Origin: Polynucleobacter sp. MWH-Aus1W21
Lineage (GTDB): Bacteria > Pseudomonadota > Gammaproteobacteria > Burkholderiales > Burkholderiaceae
Assembly (NCBI RefSeq): GCF_018687275.1
Contig: NZ_CP061287.1
Span: forward strand, 1,550,001 to 1,614,000
DNA: 64,000 bases
Reading direction: 5' to 3'
A model generated the notes under the pieces. That model was given only the letters and a program-made list of their open reading frames with translations, had not been told where the DNA came from and ran no database searches. This document shows positions 1-8,381 of this stretch, piece after piece. A program made the translations under genes and the position numbers. Each line of letters opens with the position of its first letter. Positions within the stretch are counted from its first letter, which is position 1.

Positions 1-986
1 GTTTCAGCTAACTTTGACAAAGCAATTAATGTTGGGGAATGCTGCATCACATCTGACAACATAATATTTGCAGCCTGAGGGCCACGAATTTTCATCAAGT
101 GCTTATGCACAATGTCTAGCAATTCACCAGTAGCCTGGGTTTTAAGTAGCTCGCAAAGACGATCCAATCCCTCGTCCTCTTTATTAATGGCAGCATGCGC
201 CAGCATCCAGCGGTCCGCCAATAAATGCATGTACGCTGGGTGAGAATTGGCAACTATGCTCCAGGCTTCAATGGCTTGAGTGGGTCGATCCATTGCCATT
301 AAATAGTCGCCCTGCAGAATTAAAGCGCGGGCATGATTTGACACGGCTTGCAATGCACGTTGTATTGATTGCTCAGCCTCAACCAAATCTTTGCGACGCA
401 AAGCCTCTTGACCTAACTCACAATGAAATTGCGCAATCTCAGTATGGTGAGATTTACCCTGTAAACCCTCGAGTTCGCTAGCGGCGATGATGGCCTTTTT
501 CCAATCATGCTCAATTTGATACATCTCAAGCAAACTTTCTTTTGCAGGCTCAGCATATTTACCGTTACCCACACGATTTAAAGAGGCTTCGGCTCGATCC
601 AATAAGCCAGCACGCAAGAAGTCACGACCCAATTCATAGGCGGCGTGGTCACGGTCACGCGGCTTCAGGTCATCGCGATTAGCCAAGTGCTGATGCACTC
701 GAATAGCACGCTCAGTCTCACCACGACGGCGGAATAAATTACCTAAAGAGAAATGAAGTTCAACTGTCTCTGGGTCTAACTGCGCAATTTTGACTAAGGT
801 TTCGATGGCCTGATCGGGTTGCTCATTAAGTAACAGGCTTAAACCTTTAAAAGTCGAACGTTGCTGACGCATACGCTCACGCTCATCCATGCGATTCTCA
901 AGACGCAAATCCCAACGTGCAGCCAGCCAGCCGATGCCAAACATGACTGGAAGCAGCAATAACCAGGCGGTAGCTATCTGAATCAT
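1..986 (-). CDS. lapB: LapB (YciM) tetratricopeptide-repeat protein, C-terminus cut by window edge
   Basis: The frame is open from an ATG at 986 to the left edge, about 328 codons. E. coli LapB has 389 residues, so roughly the last 60, where the rubredoxin-like metal-binding domain sits in the family, lie outside. Residues 1-20 form an N-terminal membrane anchor (MIQIATAWLLLLPVMFGIGW). The rest is helical TPR repeats, with stretches such as LHFSLGNLFRRRGETERAI and AAYELGRDFLRAGLLDRAE. In the family LapB regulates LPS synthesis by delivering LpxC to FtsH at the inner membrane. It follows ihfB, as in related genomes. No clear Shine-Dalgarno sequence precedes the start, and a U-tracted hairpin separates it from ihfB. 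Confidence 0.9.
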   Translation of the reverse strand, partial: MIQIATAWLLLLPVMFGIGWLAARWDLRLENRMDERERMRQQRSTFKGLSLLLNEQPDQAIETLVKIAQLDPETVELHFSLGNLFRRRGETERAIRVHQHLANRDDLKPRDRDHAAYELGRDFLRAGLLDRAEASLNRVGNGKYAEPAKESLLEMYQIEHDWKKAIIAASELEGLQGKSHHTEIAQFHCELGQEALRRKDLVEAEQSIQRALQAVSNHARALILQGDYLMAMDRPTQAIEAWSIVANSHPAYMHLLADRWMLAHAAINKEDEGLDRLCELLKTQATGELLDIVHKHLMKIRGPQAANIMLSDVMQHSPTLIALSKLAE

Positions 987-1003
987 GCTGTGCAGAATTT
1001 AAA

Positions 1004-1027
1004 TAAAAAAATGGCCCGAACGGACCA
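1004..1027 (-). terminator. Intrinsic terminator between ihfB and lapB
   Basis: On the minus strand a 6-bp stem (TGGTCC / GGGCCA, one G-U pair, loop GTTC) is followed directly by seven T residues. It lies between the ihfB stop and the lapB start, so it should end or attenuate ihfB transcription before lapB. Confidence 0.6.
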
Positions 1028-1046
1028 CTGAGGTTGAGCCTGAATC

Positions 1047-1391
1047 TTAGGCACCAGAACCCTCTTTGGGGCCCGCCTGCTTCAAAGGCTTGTAATCAAC
1101 TCGCTCACGCAACTCTTTGCCAGGCTTAAAGTGCGGAACGCGTTTTTCTGGAATCAATACTTTCTCACCAGACTTTGGATTGCGACCAGTGCGTGCAGGA
1201 CGATGATGAAGTACAAAACTCCCCACGCCGCGCAACTCGATACGCTTACCCTCAGCCAAGGCATGAGTCATTGTGTCCAGCAAAGTTTTTACCGCTAACT
1301 CTACATCCCTAGGCAAAAGCTGCGGAAACTGTTCCGCAAGGCTCTCCACTAGTTCGGAGCGGGTAATTGCTTGTTGCTCTTGATCTGTCAT
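1047..1391 (-). CDS. ihfB: Integration host factor beta subunit
   Basis: A 114-residue DNABII protein. The DNA-bending arm motif RPARTGRNPKSG is at residues 64-75, with the conserved tip proline in RNP. The body ITRSELVESLAEQ is typical of IHF-beta. Compared with the 94-residue E. coli protein it has about nine extra N-terminal residues and a short C-terminal tail rich in Lys, Gly and Pro. IHF bends DNA as a heterodimer with IhfA in recombination, replication and transcription. Its position downstream of rpsA is the common proteobacterial order and supports the beta assignment over HU. The start has no clear ribosome binding site; the only GGAGG is buried in the hairpin at 1408-1437. Confidence 0.93.
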   Translation of the reverse strand: MTDQEQQAITRSELVESLAEQFPQLLPRDVELAVKTLLDTMTHALAEGKRIELRGVGSFVLHHRPARTGRNPKSGEKVLIPEKRVPHFKPGKELRERVDYKPLKQAGPKEGSGA

Positions 1392-1402
1392 GATCTATCA
1401 AT

Positions 1403-1437
1403 AAAAAATCGCCGCCCTCCTCATGGAAAGCGGCGAT
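1403..1437 (-). terminator. Strong intrinsic terminator between rpsA and ihfB
   Basis: On the minus strand ATCGCCGC pairs with GCGGCGAT. The stem continues inward with TTTCC / GGAGG (two G-U pairs) around a 4-nt loop, and a run of six T follows. This 13-bp hairpin sits between the rpsA stop and the ihfB start and sequesters the only GGAGG upstream of ihfB. Confidence 0.75.
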
Positions 1438-1443
1438 ATTGAT

Positions 1444-3117
1444 TTAGCCTTGATTGTCCAATTTTGCTTTTAACAAAGCACCCAAATTGGTTGTGCCAGA
1501 CTGCGCATCACCTTGGAGCTTGCTCATTGCATCTTGTTGATCAGAGCTGTCTTTTGCTTTGATTGAAAGATTGATAACGCGTGACTTACGATCAATATTA
1601 ATGATCATTGCAGTAACGCTGTCGCCTTCTTTCAATACATTGCGTGCATCTTCAACGCGATCTGTTGAGATCTCAGAAGCACGTAAGTAAGCCTCAACTT
1701 CATCAGCTAAGTGAATTGTTGCACCCTTAGCATCAACAGCTTTCACAGTACCAGTAACGAGGCTACCCTTGTCGCTGACAGATGTGTAGTTATTGAATGG
1801 GTCGCCAGACAATTGCTTGATACCGAGAGAGATACGCTCTTTCTCAACATCAATTGCCAATACAGTGGCTTCAACTTCATCACCTTTTTTGTATTTCTTA
1901 ACAGCTTCTTCGCCTGGCTCATTCCATGAGAGGTCTGAGAGGTGAACTAAACCGTCGATACCGCCAGGCAAGCCAATGAACACACCGAAGTCAGTAATAG
2001 ACTTGATTGCGCCAGTTAACTTGTCGCCTTTTTGTTGGGCACGTGAGAACTCTTCCCATGGATTCGCTTTGCACTGCTTGATGCCCAAGCTAATACGACG
2101 CTTGTCTTCATCAATGTCCAGAACCATTACTTCAACTTCGGTTCCTAATGCGGTAGCTTTGCTTGGAGCAACGTTCTTGTTAGTCCAGTCCATTTCAGAA
2201 ACGTGTACCAAACCTTCGATACCAGATTCGATTTCAACGAATGCACCGTAGTCAGTCAGGTTAGTTACCTTACCGAATAAACGGGTGTTTGGTGGGTAAC
2301 GACGAGCGATACCAACCCATGGATCATCGCCAAGTTGTTTCACGCCGAGTGAAACACGGTTCTTCTCTTGATCGAACTTCAAAATCTTAGCGGTGACTTC
2401 TTGACCAACAGTCAACATCTCGCTTGGGTGACGCACACGACGCCATGCCAAGTCAGTAATGTGCAAGAGGCCATCGATACCACCGAGGTCGACGAATGCG
2501 CCGTAATCAGTGATGTTCTTAACGAGGCCAGTAACCACTGCACCTTCTTTAAGGTTAGACATCAACTTAGCACGCTCTTCACCTTGGCTAGCTTCAACAA
2601 CAGCACGACGTGACAACACTACGTTGTTACGCTTACGGTCAAGCTTGATAACCTTGAACTCCATCGTCTTACCTTCGTAAGGGCTGGTGTCTTTGATTGG
2701 GCGTGTATCAACGAGTGATCCAGGCAAGAATGCGCGGATACCGTTAACCATCACAGTCAAGCCACCTTTAACCTTACCAGTAACAGTACCGGTAACGATC
2801 TCAGCTTGCTCGAGAGCTTTTTCCAAGTTCATCCATGAGGCCAAGCGTTTAGCTTTGTCACGGGATAGGATTGTGTCGCCATAGCCGTTCTCAAGAGCGT
2901 CAATAGCAACAGAAACGAAATCGCCAGGAGCTACTTCAATCTCTCCAGCGTCGTTATGGAATTCTTCAACAGGAATAAACGCTTCAGACTTTAAGCCAGC
3001 GTTAACAACGACGAAGTTATGGTCGATGCGAAGAACTTCAGCCGAAATAACTTGGCCGGTCTTCATATTCGATCGGGTTAATGATTCTTCAAATAGTTCT
3101 GCAAATGATTCAGACAT
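1444..3117 (-). CDS. rpsA: 30S ribosomal protein S1
   Basis: 557 residues, the same length as E. coli S1, made of six S1-type OB-fold repeats. Repeats 3-6 show the recurrent pattern GxVxxxTDYGAFVxLxxGIxGLxHxSD, for example VKNITDYGAFVDLGGIDGLL and IKSITDFGVFIGLPGGIDG. S1 binds mRNA on the 30S subunit and helps load transcripts that have weak Shine-Dalgarno sequences. Its own start lacks a good SD; instead a small hairpin (3134-3152) lies just upstream, reminiscent of the structured, autoregulated rpsA leader of E. coli. Preceded by cmk and followed by ihfB, the classical order. Confidence 0.98.
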   Translation of the reverse strand: MSESFAELFEESLTRSNMKTGQVISAEVLRIDHNFVVVNAGLKSEAFIPVEEFHNDAGEIEVAPGDFVSVAIDALENGYGDTILSRDKAKRLASWMNLEKALEQAEIVTGTVTGKVKGGLTVMVNGIRAFLPGSLVDTRPIKDTSPYEGKTMEFKVIKLDRKRNNVVLSRRAVVEASQGEERAKLMSNLKEGAVVTGLVKNITDYGAFVDLGGIDGLLHITDLAWRRVRHPSEMLTVGQEVTAKILKFDQEKNRVSLGVKQLGDDPWVGIARRYPPNTRLFGKVTNLTDYGAFVEIESGIEGLVHVSEMDWTNKNVAPSKATALGTEVEVMVLDIDEDKRRISLGIKQCKANPWEEFSRAQQKGDKLTGAIKSITDFGVFIGLPGGIDGLVHLSDLSWNEPGEEAVKKYKKGDEVEATVLAIDVEKERISLGIKQLSGDPFNNYTSVSDKGSLVTGTVKAVDAKGATIHLADEVEAYLRASEISTDRVEDARNVLKEGDSVTAMIINIDRKSRVINLSIKAKDSSDQQDAMSKLQGDAQSGTTNLGALLKAKLDNQG

Positions 3118-3133
3118 GTGTATTCACTTTGTG

Positions 3134-3152
3134 CCGCCAGAAGGCCTGACGG
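3134..3152 (-). promoter_or_regulatory. Hairpin in the rpsA leader
   Basis: In the rpsA transcript CCGUCAG pairs with CUGGCGG (one U-G pair) around loop GCCUU, ending 16 nt before the ATG at 3117. There is no canonical SD between hairpin and start. By analogy with E. coli this may be part of an S1 autoregulatory element; that role is inferred. Confidence 0.4.
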
Positions 3153-3160
3153 GTTAGGTT

Positions 3161-3217
3161 AAAAAAGTCTTCAAGAAACACGCTAATGAAAAGTCGCGTT
3201 GTGGAGTTTCTTAAGAC
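3161..3217 (-). terminator. Terminator or attenuator between cmk and rpsA
   Basis: On the minus strand GTCTTAAGAAAC (3217-3206) pairs with GTTTCTTGAAGAC (3179-3167) with one bulged base. An inner stem forms from ACAACGC and GCGTGT, and six T follow the outer stem. It could stop cmk read-through or attenuate rpsA. Confidence 0.6.
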
Positions 3218-3261
3218 GCCAAAAACTACTGCTTACAACCAACTACTTAAACAACTACAAA

Positions 3262-3924
3262 CTAGGCAATTGCAGATTGATACCAATCCAAAACTGTCTT
3301 AACTTCTTGATCTATCGACAAATCTGATGTTTCAAGCACTTTTGCACCGTCTGCAACCAACAAGGGGGCGGCACCTCGACTACTGTCTCTGGCATCGCGC
3401 TCCTGCAAATCTTGCAGCAAGTCTTCAAGTTTAGCAGAAATTCCCTTAGCTATCAATTGCTTATAGCGACGTTCAGCCCTGGCAATGGCCGTTGCAGTCA
3501 AGAAAACCTTCAAAATCGCGTCTGGGAATATAACGCTGGCCATATCCCTGCCATCGGCCACAAGACCAGGAGATTGGCGAAAACTGCGCTGCAGACCCAC
3601 TAAAGCAGCCCTAACCTCAGGGTGAACTGCCAAAGCGGAGGCCCTTAAGCCAATGTTTTCCGTACGGATAGCATCAGTCACATCCTCGCCATTGAGGAAA
3701 ATCTGACTATTTTTGAATGAAATCAATAACTTAGGGACTAAAAGACCTAATTCAGGGCCATTTTTGACATCAATCCCTTGTTTTTCACTTGCCAAGGCAA
3801 CTAAGCGATAGAGGGCGCCGCTATCTAAATAATGAAATCCCAACTTTTCTGCAACCAAAGACGCAACGGTACCTTTGCCTGAAGCGGTGGGCCCATCAAT
3901 AGCGATGACTGGAAATGAACTCAT
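3262..3924 (-). CDS. cmk: Cytidylate kinase
   Basis: A 220-residue nucleoside monophosphate kinase that converts CMP/dCMP to the diphosphates with ATP. The P-loop GPTASGKGT is at residues 11-19. HYLDSGALYRLVAL (substrate binding) and LVADGRDMASVIFPDA (the GRD signature of bacterial CMP kinases) follow. Length matches the E. coli enzyme (227). It starts 4 nt downstream of the aroA stop, so it is probably cotranscribed with the aromatic genes, and precedes rpsA as in many proteobacteria. The near-C-terminal ERDARDSSRGAAPL segment is the usual LID/arginine region. Confidence 0.97.
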   Translation of the reverse strand: MSSFPVIAIDGPTASGKGTVASLVAEKLGFHYLDSGALYRLVALASEKQGIDVKNGPELGLLVPKLLISFKNSQIFLNGEDVTDAIRTENIGLRASALAVHPEVRAALVGLQRSFRQSPGLVADGRDMASVIFPDAILKVFLTATAIARAERRYKQLIAKGISAKLEDLLQDLQERDARDSSRGAAPLLVADGAKVLETSDLSIDQEVKTVLDWYQSAIA

Positions 3925-3928
3925 GAAC

Positions 3929-5257
3929 TCAGTTCACTACCTTTGCAAATTCAGCGAAATAGGTCGGGAAAGTTTTTGCCACGCAATTGGGATCGTTGAT
4001 CTTCAGTGTATTTGGACCAAATGCAGCGAGCGAAAAACACATTGCCATACGATGGTCATCGTAAGTATCAATGCCTTCGCTTGGTGACTTCCAGTCACTG
4101 TGCGCAATAGGTGCTTGAACAACGATGTAATCTGCGCCCTCTTCTACGATTGCACCAACCTTCTTTAATTCTTTTGCCATTGCTGCAATACGATCTGTTT
4201 CCTTCACGCGCCAGCTAGCAATATTATTTAAACGTGTTGGACCTTCTGCGAATAAAGCAGCAACTGCAAGCGTCATTGCAGCATCCGGAATCTCTGTGCA
4301 ATCAATCGTAATGCCATTCAGTTTGCCATTGGCATTTTTCACGCCAGCAACTTCAATCCAATCTTCACCAGTAGTAATGTTGGCACCCATCAATGCAAGC
4401 GCATCCGCAAATGCTACATCCCCCTGAATGCTGTCCTTGCCAACACCCAATACCCTCACTGGGCCGCCACCTATAGCGCCTAAAGCAAGGAAGTATGAAG
4501 CAGAGGAAGCATCACCTTCTACAGATAATTGACCTGGGCTCTTGTAAACCACATCAGAGGTTTTCGCTGGAATGATGAATGATTGCTTATCAGGACAAGC
4601 AACTGTGACGCCAAACCGCGCCATGAGCTTCAAAGTGATATCAATATAGGGGCGAGAAATCAACTCACCAATCACTTCAATGCGTACCGGCTCATTCGCC
4701 ACCAATGGCAAAGCCATTAGCAATGCGGTTAAAAATTGACTGGAGACATCACCGCGTACTTTAACAATGTCTTTAATCTGAATATCTGCCGCCAATATCT
4801 TGATTGGTGGGTAGCCTTCTTGCAATTCGTACTCAATCTTCGCACCTACTTGACGTAGACCATCGACCAAATCACGAATAGGCCTTTCATGCATTCGCGC
4901 AACACCAGATAATCGATAGCTGCCGCCCTGCATTGCTAAAGCAGCAGTCAGCGGACGAATCGCAGTGCCAGCATTTCCCATAAAGAGGTCTGCATCCTGC
5001 ACAGGGAACTTGCCACCACAACCCACAACGACGCAAACCTTGTCAGCCATATCTGTGACTGTTAAGCCCAGCTGGCGCAAAGCATTGCGCATAACCTGCG
5101 TGTCATCAGCATCTAATAAATTCTTGAGGGTGGTTGTTCCAGTGGATAACGCCGCCAATAATAATGCACGATTAGAGATACTCTTTGAGCCCGGTAAAAC
5201 AATCGAACCTTGTGCTCGCTTAAATGGCCCAATAGTGATGTCTGGCAAACCGCTCAT
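3929..5257 (-). CDS. aroA: 3-phosphoshikimate 1-carboxyvinyltransferase (EPSP synthase)
   Basis: 442 residues. Transfers the enolpyruvyl group of PEP to shikimate 3-phosphate, the sixth step of the shikimate pathway. Residues 21-30 LPGSKSISNR bind shikimate phosphate. GNAGTAIRPL at 94-103 is the PEP-site motif of class I (glyphosate-sensitive) enzymes, with the Gly and Pro intact. DDHRMAMCFSLAA near the C-terminus is also diagnostic. Its ATG overlaps the tyrA stop by one base (TAATG), which suggests translational coupling in the serC-pheA-hisC-tyrA-aroA-cmk operon. Confidence 0.97.
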   Translation of the reverse strand: MSGLPDITIGPFKRAQGSIVLPGSKSISNRALLLAALSTGTTTLKNLLDADDTQVMRNALRQLGLTVTDMADKVCVVVGCGGKFPVQDADLFMGNAGTAIRPLTAALAMQGGSYRLSGVARMHERPIRDLVDGLRQVGAKIEYELQEGYPPIKILAADIQIKDIVKVRGDVSSQFLTALLMALPLVANEPVRIEVIGELISRPYIDITLKLMARFGVTVACPDKQSFIIPAKTSDVVYKSPGQLSVEGDASSASYFLALGAIGGGPVRVLGVGKDSIQGDVAFADALALMGANITTGEDWIEVAGVKNANGKLNGITIDCTEIPDAAMTLAVAALFAEGPTRLNNIASWRVKETDRIAAMAKELKKVGAIVEEGADYIVVQAPIAHSDWKSPSEGIDTYDDHRMAMCFSLAAFGPNTLKINDPNCVAKTFPTYFAEFAKVVN

Positions 5258-6138
5258 TAAATTACGTCCAAGTCTTGACGTGCCTTGCTCGCCTTATTAA
5301 ATAATTTCTCTAAACCAACGCTATCATTTTCAGCAATCAGTTTTCGCATGTGATTAACGATCAAGAGGTATCGATCCAACTCTTTCAGAATGGCAGCGCG
5401 ATTACCCAGGCAAATATCTCGCCACATTTCAGGGCTAGAAGCAGCAATGCGCGTGAAATCCCTAAACCCTGCACCAACATGACTCAACTTTTGATCAGCA
5501 TCCTCTGAGTTCACCACGCTAGCCATTAAAGCGTATGACAAAAGATGTGGAAGATGGGATACGGCCGCATAAATTGCATCGTGCTGTACAACGCCAATCT
5601 TTTTCACTTCAGAGCCAACTGACTCCCAGAAGCCAGTAATCAAAGCTGTATCTTCTGGCGAGTTTTCTTGAAGTGGGCAAATAATGGTTTGCTTGCCCTG
5701 AAATAAATCTGCTTTAGCAGCGCTGGCACCATGCTGAGCGCCACCCGCAATCGGATGTGCCGGCACAAACTGACAAGCTTTCTTACCCAATACTTCCTTG
5801 GCAGCCAAAATCACATCGCCTTTAGTACTGCCTGCATCGGTAATCATCGTGCGCGGCTCAAGATACAGCTCCATCGCCTCAAAGGCGGAACGCATTTGCG
5901 CCACTGGCACACAAAGAACGATTACATCAGACTGCTTGGCAGCTTCAACTAAATCCACCACCCCATCAATTGCACCCATCTTGAGCGCTTGATCTAAATT
6001 TTCTTTGCTACGACCTACACCCAATACCTTAGTAACCACACCAGCTTGCTTTAGCGCTAAACCCAATGAGGCGCCAATCAAACCAACACCAACGATGGTG
6101 ACAGTGCCGTAATTACTTGCCGGATTAATGATGGTCAT
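5257..6138 (-). CDS. tyrA: Prephenate (arogenate) dehydrogenase
   Basis: 293 residues, monofunctional TyrA type. Oxidatively decarboxylates prephenate to 4-hydroxyphenylpyruvate for tyrosine synthesis. The N-terminal Rossmann motif VGVGLIGASLGLAL is at residues 16-29. ITDAGSTKGDV and FVPAHPIAGGAQHGASAA (conserved substrate/NAD histidine) are followed by the helical dimerisation domain with YAAVSHLPHLLSYAL. No chorismate mutase domain is fused; that activity sits in pheA upstream. The start overlaps the hisC stop by four bases (ATGA). Confidence 0.95.
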   Translation of the reverse strand: MTIINPASNYGTVTIVGVGLIGASLGLALKQAGVVTKVLGVGRSKENLDQALKMGAIDGVVDLVEAAKQSDVIVLCVPVAQMRSAFEAMELYLEPRTMITDAGSTKGDVILAAKEVLGKKACQFVPAHPIAGGAQHGASAAKADLFQGKQTIICPLQENSPEDTALITGFWESVGSEVKKIGVVQHDAIYAAVSHLPHLLSYALMASVVNSEDADQKLSHVGAGFRDFTRIAASSPEMWRDICLGNRAAILKELDRYLLIVNHMRKLIAENDSVGLEKLFNKASKARQDLDVI

Positions 6139-7253
6139 TTAAGAATATCTTTTAAGGCGGCAATAAAAGCCGCATTTTCCTCTGGCAAACCAATCGATAT
6201 ACGCAGCCACTGAGGCAAACCATAATTACCCACTGGACGAACAATAATGCCGCGCTTGAGTAATTCCAAATTCATACATGTGCCGGCTTGATCATCATCA
6301 CCCACCTTAACAAGAACAAAATTTCCTGCAGATGGCAGATAGCGCAAGCCTAATTCGTCAAAGGCTTTGGTGAGCTGGTCATAGCCCGCACGATTGAGTT
6401 CAAAACCTTGTTGCAAAAATGCTTTATCTTGAAAGGCTGCGATCGCAGCAGCTTGAGCCAGACTGTTCACATTAAATGGCTGACGAATACGATTAAGTAA
6501 ATCGGTTAAGTGCGGCTGCGCAACACCATAACCAATCCGCAAGCCAGCTAAACCGTACGCTTTAGAGAAGCTACGTGACAAAATCATGTTTGGAAAACGC
6601 TTCACCCAAGCGATTGCATCGTAGCGCTGCTCTGGTGTAAGGTACTCGTTATATGCTTCATCAAGCACAACCACTACATTCGATGGCACTGCCGTCAAAA
6701 AATCCTCAATCTCTTTTGCAGTTAAGTAGCTGCCAGTTGGATTATTTGGGTTAGCCACAAACACGAGTTTTGCTTTATCGCCCGACGCTTTAATTGCTGA
6801 CAACATTGCCGGCAAGTCATGACCGTAAATATCGGTTGCGGCAACCTCAACAGCTTTAGCGCCAACAGCCTGCGTAGCCAAGGGATAAACAGCGAAAGCA
6901 TGTTTTGAGAAAATCACTTCGTCGCCAGCTTGTGCAACAGCACGCGCAGCTAATTCCAGAATATCGTTACTACCGTTACCTAAAGTAATCCAGTCTGTCG
7001 GCACACCCAATCGATCCGCTAAAACATTCTTTAGCTCAAAACCATTGGAGTCGGGGTAGCGACCCAAATCACTCGCCGCCTTTAGCATGGCATCTTTTGC
7101 AGACTTAGGCATGCCCAATGGATTTTCATTAGAAGCCAGCTTCACAATTTTGTTTTCATCAAGACCGTACTCGCGCGCAACCTCGCTAATAGGTCGCCCA
7201 CCAACATAAGGGGCTATCGCATGAATATGTTTGAGACCAATTTTGGAAGTCAT
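6135..7253 (-). CDS. hisC: Histidinol-phosphate aminotransferase family (HisC-like)
   Basis: A 372-residue class I/II aminotransferase dependent on PLP. The Schiff-base lysine is K231 in SRSFSKAYGLAG. ANPNNPTGSYL (about 168-178) and LDEAYNEYL (198-205) are the other PLP-site motifs. LASNENPLGMP near the N-terminus is typical of HisC. It sits between pheA and tyrA, so in this lineage the protein probably also, or mainly, transaminates phenylpyruvate and 4-hydroxyphenylpyruvate (HisC2-type). Whether a second hisC exists in a his operon elsewhere cannot be seen. Confidence 0.92.
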   Translation of the reverse strand: MTSKIGLKHIHAIAPYVGGRPISEVAREYGLDENKIVKLASNENPLGMPKSAKDAMLKAASDLGRYPDSNGFELKNVLADRLGVPTDWITLGNGSNDILELAARAVAQAGDEVIFSKHAFAVYPLATQAVGAKAVEVAATDIYGHDLPAMLSAIKASGDKAKLVFVANPNNPTGSYLTAKEIEDFLTAVPSNVVVVLDEAYNEYLTPEQRYDAIAWVKRFPNMILSRSFSKAYGLAGLRIGYGVAQPHLTDLLNRIRQPFNVNSLAQAAAIAAFQDKAFLQQGFELNRAGYDQLTKAFDELGLRYLPSAGNFVLVKVGDDDQAGTCMNLELLKRGIIVRPVGNYGLPQWLRISIGLPEENAAFIAALKDILK

Positions 7254-7301
7254 TTGGCTTTACTAATGTGATTACTAATTTTTTGGTTAATTTTTACTTG
7301 T

Positions 7302-8381
7302 TCAAGCAGAATGTGGGTAGGAGCCAAGGTTCTTATAAAAAGCCGCGACAACTCTAAGCTCTTCAAGCGCTCTCACTACTTTATCGTCGTCAGTATGGCC
7401 AGCAATATCAATGTAGAAGTGATATTCCCAAGTACCTTTACGTGCTGGGCGAGATTCAAAGCGATTCATCGAAACGCCATGCTTTGCTAGTGGTGCTAGC
7501 AAACGATGTACAGCACCTGGTTGGTTATCTACAGAGAGCACCAATGAGGTCTGGTCTTTACCTGTTGGCTGACATGCATAGTTACCAACCACGACAAAAC
7601 GAGTACGGTTATGTGGGTCATCCTGAATCTGCGCAGCTACTGCTTGCAAGCCATAGGCCTCTTGCGCAGGATCACCAGCAATTGCGGCCAAAGTAGGATC
7701 GACAGCAGCCATGCGGGCTGCTTCTGCATTGCTGCTGACTGCTTGGCGCTTCAATTGTGGAGCGTGCACGCTTAACCATTGCTGACACTGCGCTAAAGCT
7801 TGAGCGTGAGCACAAACAGTAGTGACACCATCTAAGTTACCGCTCTTAGTCAATAGGTGATGACGAATCGGTAACACTACTTCGCCGCTAATCCGCATGG
7901 AAGAATCAAGCAACAAATCCAATGTACGTGAGATAGCACCTTCACTAGAGTTCTCTACAGGCACCACGCCAAATTGCGCTGCGCCTTTTTCTACTGCTTT
8001 GAAGACTTCATCTAAGCTTGCGCAAGGTAAGCCAGCAATCGAGTGGCCAAAATACGTTTGTGCGGCTTGCTCAGAAAATGTTCCGACTGGACCAAGGTAA
8101 GCAATTGTTTGGCGGGCTTCTAAAGCCCTACAAGCTGACATCACCTCACGCCAAATAGCAGCAATGCCATCTGGAAGCAAAGGGCCTTTATTGATTTCTT
8201 GTAAACGCGCGACCACTTGGCGCTCACGCTCAGGACGGAAGACTGGTGAAGCGAATCCACCTTTAACATGGCCAACTTCCTGCGTAGCTTTTGCACGTTG
8301 AGTCAGCAAATCTAAAATTTGCGCATCCAATGCGTCAATTTTTTCCCGCAAGGGAGCTAAGCGCTGTTCTTCAGTACTCAT
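7302..8381 (-). CDS. pheA: Bifunctional chorismate mutase / prephenate dehydratase (P-protein)
   Basis: 359 residues in three parts. An AroQ-type chorismate mutase helix bundle covers about residues 1-90 (LREKIDALDAQILDLLTQRA). Prephenate dehydratase covers about 92-275 (AYLGPVGTFSEQAA, VVPVENSSEGAI, NRTRFVVVG). An ACT regulatory domain follows, with the Phe-binding ESRP motif in MNRFESRPARKGTWEY. It makes phenylpyruvate from chorismate and is expected to be inhibited by phenylalanine. Its start overlaps the serC stop by one base. 48 nt separate it from hisC. Confidence 0.97.
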   Translation of the reverse strand: MSTEEQRLAPLREKIDALDAQILDLLTQRAKATQEVGHVKGGFASPVFRPERERQVVARLQEINKGPLLPDGIAAIWREVMSACRALEARQTIAYLGPVGTFSEQAAQTYFGHSIAGLPCASLDEVFKAVEKGAAQFGVVPVENSSEGAISRTLDLLLDSSMRISGEVVLPIRHHLLTKSGNLDGVTTVCAHAQALAQCQQWLSVHAPQLKRQAVSSNAEAARMAAVDPTLAAIAGDPAQEAYGLQAVAAQIQDDPHNRTRFVVVGNYACQPTGKDQTSLVLSVDNQPGAVHRLLAPLAKHGVSMNRFESRPARKGTWEYHFYIDIAGHTDDDKVVRALEELRVVAAFYKNLGSYPHSA

